Positions 7,518 to 14,389 of a stretch of 22,988 nucleotides of DNA are shown piece by piece. Where the stretch lies: NCBI GenBank assembly GCA_027943245.1, contig JANDJZ010001444.1, positions 1 to 22,988 of the forward strand, read 5' to 3'. Position 1 is the first letter of the stretch; the number at the start of each line of letters is the position of its first letter. Both the position numbers and the translations under genes were made by a program. Source of the DNA: Acanthamoeba sp. SK_2022b. Lineage: Eukaryota; Discosea; Longamoebia; Acanthamoebidae. Under the pieces are notes generated by a model. That model ran no database searches. It was given only the letters and a program-made list of their open reading frames with translations, and was not told where the DNA came from.

Positions 7518-8122
7518 CTGCCACCGAGAAGGTCGACTTCTGGTTCGACCCGCTGTGCCCCTGGGCCTGGATGACGTCCCGCTGGATGCTCGAGGTCGAG
7601 AAGGTCCGCGACGTCGAGACCGTCTTCCACGTCATGAGCCTGTCCGTGCTCAACGAGGACAAGGACGTCCCCGAGGAGTACCGCGACATGATCGAGCGCG
7701 GCTGGGGCCCGGTGCGCCTGGCCATCGCCGTCGAGCAGCAGCACGGCAGCGACAAGGTCCGTGAGCTCTACACCGCGCTCGGCACCCGCAAGCACAACGA
7801 GGGCCGCGACTACGACCGCGCGCTGTACCTCGAGGCGCTCGAGGAGGCCGGCCTGCCCGCCGAGCTCGCCGACGCCGCCGACGACGCGTCCCTGGACGAC
7901 GCGGTGCGCGCCTCCCACCAGGACGGCATCGACCGCGTGGGCCAGGAGGTCGGCACCCCGGTCATCTCGATCGGCGGCACCGCGTTCTTCGGCCCCGTGC
8001 TCAGCCCCGCCCCGAAGGGCGAGGACGCCGGCAAGGTCTTCGACGGCGCCCGCCTGCTCGCCGGCTACGACGGCTTCTACGAGCTCAAGCGCACGCGCGA
8101 CCGCGACCCGATCTTCGACTGA
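7514..8122 (+). CDS. DsbA-family mycothiol-dependent reductase (Rv2466c-like)
   Basis: This 202-residue thioredoxin-fold protein carries [18 protein letters not shown] at its N-terminus, then [20 protein letters not shown] and the C-terminal signature [33 protein letters not shown] (start of it at about residue 155) that marks the actinobacterial 2-hydroxychromene-isomerase-like / mycothiol-dependent nitroreductase group. The active site is Cys15-Pro-Trp-Ala18; in Rv2466c, as I recall it, the motif is CPWC, so the second cysteine is replaced by alanine here. A monothiol mechanism using mycothiol is therefore expected. The ATG overlaps the TGA of the preceding ligase gene (ATGA), indicating translational coupling. 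Cytoplasmic; physiological substrate unknown, probably oxidative or electrophile defence. Confidence 0.9.
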   Translation: MTATEKVDFWFDPLCPWAWMTSRWMLEVEKVRDVETVFHVMSLSVLNEDKDVPEEYRDMIERGWGPVRLAIAVEQQHGSDKVRELYTALGTRKHNEGRDYDRALYLEALEEAGLPAELADAADDASLDDAVRASHQDGIDRVGQEVGTPVISIGGTAFFGPVLSPAPKGEDAGKVFDGARLLAGYDGFYELKRTRDRDPIFD

Positions 8123-8139
8123 CCGGGGCCGGCGCTCAC

Positions 8140-8145
8140 TAGTCT
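8140..8145 (+). promoter_or_regulatory. Putative -10 (TAGTCT) for the esterase gene
   Basis: TAGTCT matches TAnnnT and is 7 nt from the ATG at 8153, leaving no room for a Shine-Dalgarno. It separates the esterase and following genes from the ligase-reductase pair, whose last stop is at 8122. TTCGAC at 8114-8119 is a loose -35 candidate at 20-bp spacing. Confidence 0.5.
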
Positions 8146-8152
8146 GAGCGCC

Positions 8153-9037
8153 ATGACGCTGCACCCCCAGTCCGTCGCGTTCCTGTCCGACCTCGGCGCG
8201 CCCACGCCGCCCGAGGAGACCGACGTCGCGGCCGTCCGCGCGCAGGCCCGTGAGGCCGCGCTGGCCGAGACCGGACGCATCGGGCTGGACGCGGTGATCG
8301 ACCTGGACGCCGGGGGCGTGCCGGTGCGCCTGTACCGGCCCGCCCTCGGCGTGCCCGTCGCCCTCTACGTCCACGGCGGCGGCTGGGTGCTGCACGACCT
8401 GGAGACGCACGACGCGTTCTGCCGTCACCTGGCCCACCGCACGGGCTGGGCGCTGCTGGCCGTCGACTACCGGCGCGCGCCCGAGCACCCGTACCCGGCG
8501 CCGCTGGACGACGTCGAGACCGCAGCGCGGTGGCTGCGCGCGCACGCCCGCGAGCACCGGGTCGACGCGTCCTTCCTGCCCGGGATCGGCGACTCGTCCG
8601 GCGCCAACCTCGTCGCCGGGCTGGTCGTCCGCGACCCCGCCCTGCTGGACATGCAGGTGCTCGTCTACCCGGCCACCGACCGGCACGCGCCGCTGGACCC
8701 GGCGCTCGACACCGCCGCGCTCACCGCCGAGCAGATGGAGTGGTTCTGGCGCCAGTACGCCGGTGACGCCACGGCCGCGGAGGTCTCGCCGCTGCGCGCG
8801 GACGACGTGTCGGCCACCCCGCCGACCGTCGTCGTGACGTCGGAGCACGACGTGCTGCGCGACCAGGGCGAGGCGTACGCCGCGCGTCTGGCCGAGGCCG
8901 GCGTCCCCGTGACCGCGTGGCGCGCGCTGGGGATGCCGCACTCGTTCTGGCGGATGCCCGAGCGCTTCGACGCGTCGCGCGCCACGGTGCTGTCGGTCGG
9001 GGCGCTCATGGACGCCCGCCGCACCGCCCACCTGTAG
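8153..9037 (+). CDS. Alpha/beta-hydrolase esterase, hormone-sensitive-lipase group
   Basis: The 294-residue protein has the HSL-type motifs in order: oxyanion loop HGGGW (residues 74-78), DYRRAPEHPYPAPLDD (105-120), nucleophile elbow GDSSG with Ser148, catalytic Asp233 in TSEHDVLRD, and His263 in GMPHSFW. All triad residues are present, so it should be an active carboxylesterase or lipase on short to medium acyl esters. No signal peptide is seen, so it is cytoplasmic. Its neighbour rpiB starts 41 nt downstream and has its own nAnnnT hexamer, so co-transcription is optional. In M. tuberculosis a lipase gene also stands near nei and rpiB, but that one (lipP) belongs to a different family as far as I recall. 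Confidence 0.92.
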   Translation: MTLHPQSVAFLSDLGAPTPPEETDVAAVRAQAREAALAETGRIGLDAVIDLDAGGVPVRLYRPALGVPVALYVHGGGWVLHDLETHDAFCRHLAHRTGWALLAVDYRRAPEHPYPAPLDDVETAARWLRAHAREHRVDASFLPGIGDSSGANLVAGLVVRDPALLDMQVLVYPATDRHAPLDPALDTAALTAEQMEWFWRQYAGDATAAEVSPLRADDVSATPPTVVVTSEHDVLRDQGEAYAARLAEAGVPVTAWRALGMPHSFWRMPERFDASRATVLSVGALMDARRTAHL

Positions 9038-9078
9038 GCCGGGTCGGCACCGCGCCCCGGACCTGGGAGACTGGCCCC

Positions 9079-9537
9079 ATGCGCGTCCACATCGGTGCCG
9101 ACCACGCCGGCTACGAGCTCAAGACCCACCTCGTCGAGTGGCTGACCGCCCAGGGCCACGAGCCCGTCGACCACGGCGCCCACGAGTACGACGCCGCCGA
9201 CGACTACCCGCCGTTCTGCATCGCCGCCGCCGAGGCCGCGGTCGCCGAGCCGGGCACGCTGGCGATCGTCATCGGCGGCTCGGGCAACGGCGAGCAGATC
9301 GCCGCGAACAAGGTCAAGGGCGCCCGCGCGGCCCTGGCCTGGAGCGTCGAGACCGCGCAGCTGGCCCGCCAGCACAACAACGCGCAGGTCGTCGCGATCG
9401 GCGCCCGCATGCACACCGCCGACGAGGCCACGGCCATCGTCGAGGCGTTCCTGACCACGGAGTGGAGCGACGAGGCGCGTCACCAGCGCCGCATCGACCT
9501 CATGCTGGCCTACGAGGAGACCGGCGAGCTTGCCTGA
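9079..9537 (+). CDS. rpiB: Ribose-5-phosphate isomerase B
   Basis: The 152-residue product has the RpiB/LacAB fold signature. Asp8-His9 in GADHAGYELK bind substrate. GGSGNGEQIAANK (residues 67-78) contains Glu72, the base used by the actinobacterial RpiB subtype in place of the cysteine found in E. coli RpiB. QHNNAQVVAIGAR closes the site. It interconverts ribose 5-phosphate and ribulose 5-phosphate in the pentose phosphate pathway. GAGACT (9067-9072) is 6 nt before the ATG; GGGAG overlapping it is a possible but distant Shine-Dalgarno. The 3' end overlaps the Nei gene by 8 nt. Confidence 0.96.
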   Translation: MRVHIGADHAGYELKTHLVEWLTAQGHEPVDHGAHEYDAADDYPPFCIAAAEAAVAEPGTLAIVIGGSGNGEQIAANKVKGARAALAWSVETAQLARQHNNAQVVAIGARMHTADEATAIVEAFLTTEWSDEARHQRRIDLMLAYEETGELA

Positions 9538-10339
9538 GGGGCACACCCTCCACCGGCTCGCCGGTGACCTCCTCGCCCGGTTCGGCGGCCACGCCGTCCG
9601 CTCGTCCAGCCCGCAGGGACGCTTCGCCGCCGAGCGGCTCGACGGACGGGTGCTGACCACCGCCGAGGCGCACGGCAAGCACCTGCTCGTCGGGTTCGCG
9701 GACGTCGCCGAGCAGGTGCACGTCCACCTCGGGCTCTACGGCACGGTCACCCTGCTCGAGGGCGACGAGCACCCGGTCGTCGGGCAGGTCCGCTGGCGGC
9801 TGGCGACCGCGGACGCCACGGCCGACTTGCGCGGGCCCACGGCCTGCGAGCTGCTCGACCCCGACCGCGTCGACGCCCTGGTCGCCCGGCTCGGACCGGA
9901 CCCGCTGCGCGCCGACGCCGACCCCGAGCGGGCCTGGGTCCGCGTCTCGCGCAGCCGGACGCCCGTCGCCGCCCTGCTCATGGACCAGTCGGTGCTGGCG
10001 GGCGTCGGCAACGTCTACCGGGCCGAGGTGCTGTTCCGCCACGGGCTGGACCCGATGACGCCGGGACGCGACCTGGACCGGGCGACGTGGGACGCGATCT
10101 GGTCCGACCTCGTCGGGCTGATGCACCGCGGGGTTGCGACCGGCCGGATCGACACGGTGCGTCCCGAGCACGAGCCGGAGGCCATGGGACGTCCGCCGCG
10201 CCAGGACGACCACGGCGGCGAGGTCTACGTCTACCGGCGGGACGGGCAGGACTGCCTGGTGTGCGGCACGACCGTCGTGCGAAATTCTTTGGCACAGCGG
10301 TCGCTGTTCTGGTGCCCAACCTGCCAAAACACTCGCTAG
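9530..10339 (+). CDS. nei: Fpg/Nei-family DNA glycosylase/AP lyase (actinobacterial Nei type)
   Basis: The 269-residue protein begins MPEGHTLHR: Pro2 (the Schiff-base nucleophile after Met removal) and Glu3 are the catalytic residues of the family. The helix-two-turn-helix region contains LMDQSVLAGVGNVYRAEVLF, and the C-terminal zinc finger has Cys242, Cys245, Cys262 and Cys265, with the DNA-contacting Arg257 in AQRSLFW. It excises oxidised bases and cuts the strand by beta/delta elimination. The start must be TTG at 9530, because it alone places Pro at position 2; it overlaps the rpiB stop by 8 nt, so expression depends on rpiB translation. The stop codon TAG (10337-10339) forms part of the next gene's -10. 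Confidence 0.95.
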   Translation: MPEGHTLHRLAGDLLARFGGHAVRSSSPQGRFAAERLDGRVLTTAEAHGKHLLVGFADVAEQVHVHLGLYGTVTLLEGDEHPVVGQVRWRLATADATADLRGPTACELLDPDRVDALVARLGPDPLRADADPERAWVRVSRSRTPVAALLMDQSVLAGVGNVYRAEVLFRHGLDPMTPGRDLDRATWDAIWSDLVGLMHRGVATGRIDTVRPEHEPEAMGRPPRQDDHGGEVYVYRRDGQDCLVCGTTVVRNSLAQRSLFWCPTCQNTR

Positions 10340-10342
10340 AGT
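10337..10342 (+). promoter_or_regulatory. Putative -10 (TAGAGT) for the SpoIIE-type phosphatase gene
   Basis: TAGAGT begins with the stop codon of nei and is 7 nt from the GTG at 10350. This would give a leaderless mRNA with a GTG start. The surrounding stretch (10281-10340) is visibly richer in A and T than the genes around it. Confidence 0.5.
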
Positions 10343-10349
10343 GCCGCCC

Positions 10350-11453
10350 GTGAGCGTCGTCGCGCGCGCGTCCCGCGGACGCGGCACCTGGCTGCACCGT
10401 CAGGTGCTCTCCTGGCGTGCCGGCACGCGGGCCAGCCAGGTCACCGCCACGGTCGTGCTGCTCGTGATGATCGCCGGCTCCCTCGCCCTGTCGGTCCGCG
10501 ACTACGCGCTCATGCCGATCGCGACGTACTTCCTGTACCTGTTCCTGGGCATGGTGCTGCTGCGCTTCAAGCCGCTCGTGGTGGTCACCGTCGCCGCGAC
10601 GGTCGCCGGGGTGCTGGCGGTCGAGCTCGGCGCGCCGGACGCCCTGGCCCGCACGGTCGCCGCCGGGATGCTCGTCGTGTGCGCGCTGCTCGTCGTGTTC
10701 CAGGCCAGCCTGCAGCGCACGGGGCTGCCGAGCCTGCTGGGCCAGACGATGCTGGCCGACCTGCGCGACCGGCTGCAGCGCCAGAGCCGCGTGCCTGCGC
10801 TGCCCGGCGGGTGGTCCAGCGAGACGGCGATGATCAGCGCCGGCGGCACCGGGTACGCCGGCGACTTCCTCGTCGCCGAGCTGAGCCAGGACGAGCGGCA
10901 CCTGGAGATGGTGCTCGTGGACGTGTGTGGCAAGGGGGTCTCGGCCGCGACGCAGTCGCTGCAGCTCGCCGGGGCGCTGGGCGGGCTGCTCGGCGCCCTG
11001 CCTCCGCAGGCGCTCATGGCGTCGGCCAACGACTTCCTGCTGCGCCAGCACGACGAGGGCGCGTTCGCGACGGCCGTGCACGTGCTGGTGAACCTGGAGA
11101 CGGGTGCGTACGAGGTGACGAACGCCGGGCACCCGCCCGCGCTGCGGTGGAGCCGGGACGCGGGGGAGTGGCGCGTGGACGCCGCACGGGGCCTGGCCCT
11201 GGGCGTGATGCGGCGTCCGGACTTCGAGCGCAGCACCGGCGTGCTGGCGCCGGGCGAGGCGCTGGCGTTCTACACCGACGGGGTCATCGAGACCCGGGAC
11301 CGGTCGATCAGCGACGGCATCGCCTGGCTGCGGGCCGAGGCGGCGACCGCCGTGGGAGGCGGGTTCGCCGGCGCCGCGCGGCGCATCATCGAGCGTGTGC
11401 CGCGCGGCGACGACGACCGGGCCGTGCTCGTGCTGTGGCGCGACCCGGCCTGA
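10350..11453 (+). CDS. Membrane-anchored SpoIIE/PP2C-type serine phosphatase
   Basis: The 367-residue protein has four hydrophobic helices in its first 120 residues (about 31-50, 52-73, 76-94, 101-120), then a cytoplasmic SpoIIE phosphatase domain (about 155-367). Metal-binding positions can be seen: Asp172 in YAGDFL, Asp191 in LVDVCGKG, Asp310 in FYTDGVIE and the DDDR group near 354-357. Such enzymes dephosphorylate anti-anti-sigma factors in partner-switching stress regulation, or act on other phosphoproteins. No sensor, kinase or antagonist gene lies next to it, so the target is unknown. The start is GTG with TAGAGT 7 nt upstream and no Shine-Dalgarno. It converges on the membrane-protein gene of the stress-type operon with a 3-nt gap. 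Confidence 0.9.
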   Translation: MSVVARASRGRGTWLHRQVLSWRAGTRASQVTATVVLLVMIAGSLALSVRDYALMPIATYFLYLFLGMVLLRFKPLVVVTVAATVAGVLAVELGAPDALARTVAAGMLVVCALLVVFQASLQRTGLPSLLGQTMLADLRDRLQRQSRVPALPGGWSSETAMISAGGTGYAGDFLVAELSQDERHLEMVLVDVCGKGVSAATQSLQLAGALGGLLGALPPQALMASANDFLLRQHDEGAFATAVHVLVNLETGAYEVTNAGHPPALRWSRDAGEWRVDAARGLALGVMRRPDFERSTGVLAPGEALAFYTDGVIETRDRSISDGIAWLRAEAATAVGGGFAGAARRIIERVPRGDDDRAVLVLWRDPA

Positions 11454-11456
11454 CGG

Positions 11457-12095
11457 TCACCAGGTGCGGTCGACCTTGCGGTGGAACCGCTGGCCGGCCT
11501 TGCCGCCGAGGACCGCGAACACCAGCATCACCAGCAGCGTGGCCACGATCGTGATCGCGCCGCCGATGCTGAGGTCGTCGGTCGGGATCGGCACGTCCGG
11601 CACGTCGATGCGGTCCAGGACGTTGTACTGCGAGCCGAACACGGCGCCGACCACGGCCGCGACGATCACGACGAGCAGGCCGACGAGGAACACCCCGACG
11701 CCCTGCTTGCCGCCGTCGAAGCGGGCCATGCGCCCGGCGACGTAGCCGCCGGCGAAGTAGCTGATGGCCATGACGACGAGCAGGACGATCGCGGCGCCGA
11801 TGCCGATGGTGCCGCTCTGGCGCTCGAGGTCGGACTGGGTCACGTCGTTGGCGTTGCCGACGGCGGTGGCGATCGCGCCGACGATGCCGGACAGGATGAT
11901 CGCCAGGCCGACCGCGACGAGCCAGCCGAAGAAGGCGACGACGAGGTGCATGCCGCCGAAGCGCTCGCGGCGGCGCTCGTGGACGGCGGCCTCGGCGCGG
12001 CGCGGGTCGACGTCGGCGTCGCGGTGCGCGGGCGCCTCGTGGTCGCCGTGCCGGCCGTGGTCGTGCGGGATGTCGGTGCGGTCGTCGGTGGCCAT
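11457..12095 (-). CDS. Four-helix membrane protein, third gene of the baeRF2 operon
   Basis: The 212-residue product starts with a polar, His/Asp/Arg-rich segment of about 48 residues, then has four predicted membrane helices at about 49-72, 95-116, 131-153 and 175-197, with a conserved-looking YFAGGYVAGRMARFDGGKQG loop (20 residues) between the second and third. The end is short and basic. I do not recognise a functional family beyond 'actinobacterial membrane protein'. The ATG at 12095 has an ideal AGGAGGT 5 nt upstream. It begins 13 nt after the stop of the small protein gene, so it is the last gene of that operon. It is tail-to-tail with the SpoIIE-type phosphatase, 3 nt apart. Confidence 0.75.
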   Translation of the reverse strand: MATDDRTDIPHDHGRHGDHEAPAHRDADVDPRRAEAAVHERRRERFGGMHLVVAFFGWLVAVGLAIILSGIVGAIATAVGNANDVTQSDLERQSGTIGIGAAIVLLVVMAISYFAGGYVAGRMARFDGGKQGVGVFLVGLLVVIVAAVVGAVFGSQYNVLDRIDVPDVPIPTDDLSIGGAITIVATLLVMLVFAVLGGKAGQRFHRKVDRTW

Positions 12096-12108
12096 GGGGA
12101 CCTCCTGG

Positions 12109-12441
12109 CTAGGTGCGCGGCTGCGCGGGGTTGGTCGGGTCGCCCTGGGAGGGCGGGTTGATCGGGGGAGCGCCGGACGAGGAGTCCGTCTGGTGGGGGT
12201 TCGGCGGGCCGGAGGCCACCTCGGGCGTGGGCGCGGCGGGGTCGGCGCCCGAGGGCTCCGCGCCCTCGTTCACCGCGTCGAGGCGGCGCTGCAGCAGCTG
12301 GACGACGGTGAGCCGGTCGGCGTGCTCGCGCTCGTACGCCAGCAGCGTCTCGAGCCCGGACGCGTCCAGGGCGCGGACGCGCTGCTCGAGGGTGCTCTCG
12401 GGCAGGTGGTCGTAGTCGGGGATGGGCAGGGCGTCGCTCAT
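12109..12441 (-). CDS. Small conserved helical protein with proline-rich tail
   Basis: This 110-residue protein has a compact, probably helical N-terminal domain (residues 1-62), with LPIPDYDHLPESTLEQRVRAL followed by LLAYEREHADR. Next comes a low-complexity tail rich in Pro, Ala, Ser and Asn (PSGADPAAPTPE ... PINPPSQGDPTNPAQPRT) that is probably disordered. I have seen this LPxPDYDxLP domain in actinobacterial proteins, possibly catalogued as DUF8129, but its function is unknown. The ATG at 12441 overlaps the TGA of the baeRF2 gene (ATGA), and GGAAGGA lies 8-10 nt upstream. Coupled expression suggests it works with that protein or under the same stress. Confidence 0.72.
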   Translation of the reverse strand: MSDALPIPDYDHLPESTLEQRVRALDASGLETLLAYEREHADRLTVVQLLQRRLDAVNEGAEPSGADPAAPTPEVASGPPNPHQTDSSSGAPPINPPSQGDPTNPAQPRT

Positions 12442-13544
12442 GCGTGGCTTCCTTCCGTCGGCTGGTCCCACCGCAGCAGCGCGGCGGAGGGCGCTCCGGA
12501 CAGCATCGGCTGGCCGAGGGCCTGGATGTCGGCGCCGGTCAGCGCCGCGGCGGCGAGGAGGGCCTGGTCGGCGCGGACGCGCTCGGGCACCTCGGGCAGC
12601 GCACCCAGGGCCAGGCCCGGGAAGCGGGCCGGCTCGACCTCGTGCTCGGCGGCGGCCGTCGGGTCGATGAGCAGGGTGGCGACCTGGCCGCGGACGAACG
12701 CGTCGACGACGTCGGTGACGCCGGTGGCGACCGCGTCGTCACGGCCCAGGCGCTCCTGGAGCTCGTCGAGCATCTCGACCCGCGCGGTCATGACCTGCTC
12801 TTCGACGGCGCGCGCGACGGCCTGCTGCAGCGCCTCGTCGCCGCCGTCCTCGCCGCGTCCGCCGGCGTCGAGCTCGACGATCGTGACGCCCTGCAGGCCG
12901 TCGAGCCCGGTCAGCACCTCCTGGCGCGAGCCCGGCTGGCCGGCGAGCAGGACGAAACGGATGCCGGCGCGCACGTGCTGGGTGATGTCGTCGGCGACCG
13001 AGCGGGCGTTGCGGGCCCACACGCTCTCGTTGTAGTGCTGCCACTTCAGGTGCGCCCAGCCGCCGCCGCGGACCTTGTGCTCGAAGTCGGTCTCGCCCCC
13101 GGCGGCGTGCGTCTCGTCGGCGCGGTCGGGCGTCCCGGTGCGGTGGACGCTGACGTCGCCGCCCTCGTGGTCGACGAGGGCCAGGACGAACGGCACGGAC
13201 TCGGCCTCGTCGCCGATCCAGGCACCGAGGTCGGGGAGCGGGCCCCACGAGCCGCTCGGCTGGTCCAGCCGCGCGCGGACGACCTCGTTCAGCAGGACGC
13301 CGCGCTCGGTCACCACCGCGAAGCGGCTGGTCGGCGCGGGGACCTCGGTCGGCTCGAGCAGCGCCTCGCGCAGCTGGGCCACCACGGACTCGGGAGCGCC
13401 GGCCCGGGTGGCGGCGTCGGTCGCCGTGCGCACCTGGAGCTCGATCTTCTCGGGAGCGTTCTCGGTGTCGCGGCTGACGTCCACGTAGCCGGTCGCGAAC
13501 GGCCCCGGGTCCTCGTAGAGGTGGGCGATGCGGTCGCTTCTCAC
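12438..13544 (-). CDS. baeRF2-type protein (Vms1/Ankzf1-like release-factor fold, Rv2629 group)
   Basis: The 368-residue protein resembles the bacterial archaeo-eukaryotic release-factor family 2. It has an N-terminal region with GPFATGYVDVSRDTENAPEK, a central domain with FVLALVDHEGGDVSVHRTG and the family signature GGGWAHLKWQHYNESVW (about residue 160), then a Rossmann-like eRF1 domain with FVLLAGQPGSRQEV and VTIVELD. The related Vms1/Ankzf1 proteins release stalled peptidyl-tRNA; activity here is unproven. Its M. tuberculosis relative Rv2629 is, from memory, part of the dormancy (DosR) response. The GTG start at 13544 has AGAGGAGAA 5 nt upstream, and a GTT-N16-GGGTAC promoter lies just beyond. 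First gene of a coupled three-gene operon. Confidence 0.85.
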   Translation of the reverse strand: MRSDRIAHLYEDPGPFATGYVDVSRDTENAPEKIELQVRTATDAATRAGAPESVVAQLREALLEPTEVPAPTSRFAVVTERGVLLNEVVRARLDQPSGSWGPLPDLGAWIGDEAESVPFVLALVDHEGGDVSVHRTGTPDRADETHAAGGETDFEHKVRGGGWAHLKWQHYNESVWARNARSVADDITQHVRAGIRFVLLAGQPGSRQEVLTGLDGLQGVTIVELDAGGRGEDGGDEALQQAVARAVEEQVMTARVEMLDELQERLGRDDAVATGVTDVVDAFVRGQVATLLIDPTAAAEHEVEPARFPGLALGALPEVPERVRADQALLAAAALTGADIQALGQPMLSGAPSAALLRWDQPTEGSHA

Positions 13545-13569
13545 GGGTTCTCCTCTCGTCACCCCCGCC

Positions 13570-13594
13570 GTACCCACGCCGGGACGTGGCTAAC
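13570..13594 (-). promoter_or_regulatory. Stress-sigma-like promoter GTT-N16-GGGTAC ahead of the baeRF2 operon
   Basis: On the minus strand GTT (13594-13592) is separated by exactly 16 nt from GGGTAC (13575-13570). This resembles the GTTT-N14-17-GGGTAT/C consensus of actinobacterial SigB/SigF-type general-stress sigma factors. Transcription would start near 13563 and give a leader of about 20 nt that contains the AGAGGAGAA ribosome binding site. No TAnnnT housekeeping hexamer stands at a comparable position. Confidence 0.55.
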
Positions 13595-13628
13595 AGCGGC
13601 GTGGTCGAGGAGGGGCCGGGAACGACGA

Positions 13629-13653
13629 ACGCCGGCCCCTGGGGGACCGGCGT
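13629..13653 (-). terminator. GC-rich hairpin downstream of tRNA-Gly
   Basis: Read on the minus strand, the arms ACGCCGG and CCGGCGT plus a CCCC/GGGG extension form a stem of about 11 bp with a bulge, starting 5 nt after the tRNA CCA end. There is no T-run after it, as is common for actinobacterial terminators. It lies between the tRNA and the stress-type promoter of the next operon. Confidence 0.5.
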
Positions 13654-13657
13654 CACG

Positions 13658-13734
13658 TGGAGCGGACGACGAGACTCGAACTCGCAACATTCTGCTTGGA
13701 AGGCAGAGACTCTAACCAATTGAGCTACGTCCGC
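13658..13734 (-). tRNA. tRNA-Gly (anticodon UCC)
   Basis: The 77-nt span includes an encoded CCA. Acceptor arms GCGGACG (5') and CGTCCGC (3') pair perfectly, the D arm is GCTC-AATTGGTTA-GAGT, the anticodon arm TCTGC-CTTCCAA-GCAGA gives anticodon TCC, and the T arm is GCGAG-TTCGAGT-CTCGT. All canonical features are present. Confidence 0.97.
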
Positions 13735-13786
13735 GTTGCTGCCGAGGCAGCGCGACCATGATGCCACATGGTCCCCGGGACGCTCG

Positions 13787-14350
13787 TCAGGCGGTCGCGA
13801 CGACGAGGTCGGCGGCCGCGCGCGTGCCCTCCCGGCCGAAGTGCTCGCGCTCCTGGCCGGCCCACACGTCCCACCACGGCTCGTACGTGGTGCCGTCGCG
13901 CTGGATCGCCCGGCGGCGCCGGACGTCCGCCGGGGCCTCCAGCCACAGCAGCGCGGAGAGGTAGGGGCGCGCCAGCGCGGCGCCCGACCCGACGCCGTCC
14001 AGCACGAGGACGCCGCCGGACTCGACCGTCACCGGCTCGCCGGGCGCGGAGGCGGCCCAGTCCCAGGCGCGGAACGTCGCCGGCCGGTCCTCGGCCAGGC
14101 AGCCCAGCACCTGGCCGACGAGCACGGGCGTGGACGCGTCGAGGCCGCGCCAGCCGCGGTAGAGCTGCTCCATGCTGAGGACCCGCGCGTCCAGGCGCGG
14201 CGCGAAGGCGGCGGTGACGTCGGTCTTCCCACTGCCGCTCGGACCGTCCACCGCGACCACCGTGGTGCTGCCGCAGCGGGGGCCGCGATGGCCCATCAGC
14301 ACCGTGAGGGGAGCGGCGAGCTCCTCGTACCGTGGTGGTGCTGGGGGCAC
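13787..14350 (-). CDS. P-loop nucleoside/uridine kinase-like protein
   Basis: The 187-residue protein has a Walker A motif, VDGPSGSGKT (residues 34-43), a Walker-B-like strand GGVLVLDGVGSG (about 112-123) and an arginine-rich lid RRRRAIQRDG, the plan of small (uridine-kinase-like) phosphotransferases. LSMEQLYRGWRGL at about 58-70 resembles the substrate-binding D-x-F/Y-Y region of uridine kinases but has Met-Glu where Asp-Asp is usual, so the substrate is uncertain. A GTG start at 14350 is chosen because TAGAGG lies 7 nt upstream and upstream extension would run through the divergent tRNA-Pro. An ATG at 14296 would leave only 15 residues before the P-loop. It lies between two tRNA genes. Confidence 0.75.
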   Translation of the reverse strand: MPPAPPRYEELAAPLTVLMGHRGPRCGSTTVVAVDGPSGSGKTDVTAAFAPRLDARVLSMEQLYRGWRGLDASTPVLVGQVLGCLAEDRPATFRAWDWAASAPGEPVTVESGGVLVLDGVGSGAALARPYLSALLWLEAPADVRRRRAIQRDGTTYEPWWDVWAGQEREHFGREGTRAAADLVVATA

Positions 14351-14357
14351 GTCGGGT

Positions 14358-14367
14358 CCTCTAGAGT
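14358..14367. promoter_or_regulatory. Overlapping divergent -10 elements (CTCTAGAG palindrome) for tRNA-Pro and the kinase
   Basis: The palindrome CTCTAGAG (14359-14366) supplies TAGAGT on the plus strand (14362-14367), 22 nt before the tRNA, and TAGAGG on the minus strand (14363-14358), 7 nt before the kinase GTG. One site would serve both directions. Pattern-based only. Confidence 0.45.
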
Positions 14368-14389
14368 GAGACGCCGGCTCGGCCGGCAC

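Noticed and set aside
13737..13781. Hairpins GCTGCC/GGCAGC and ACCATG/CATGGT between tRNA-Gly and the kinase gene
   Set aside because: Stems are 6 bp with very short or ordinary loops and no T-run; too weak to call terminators or regulators.
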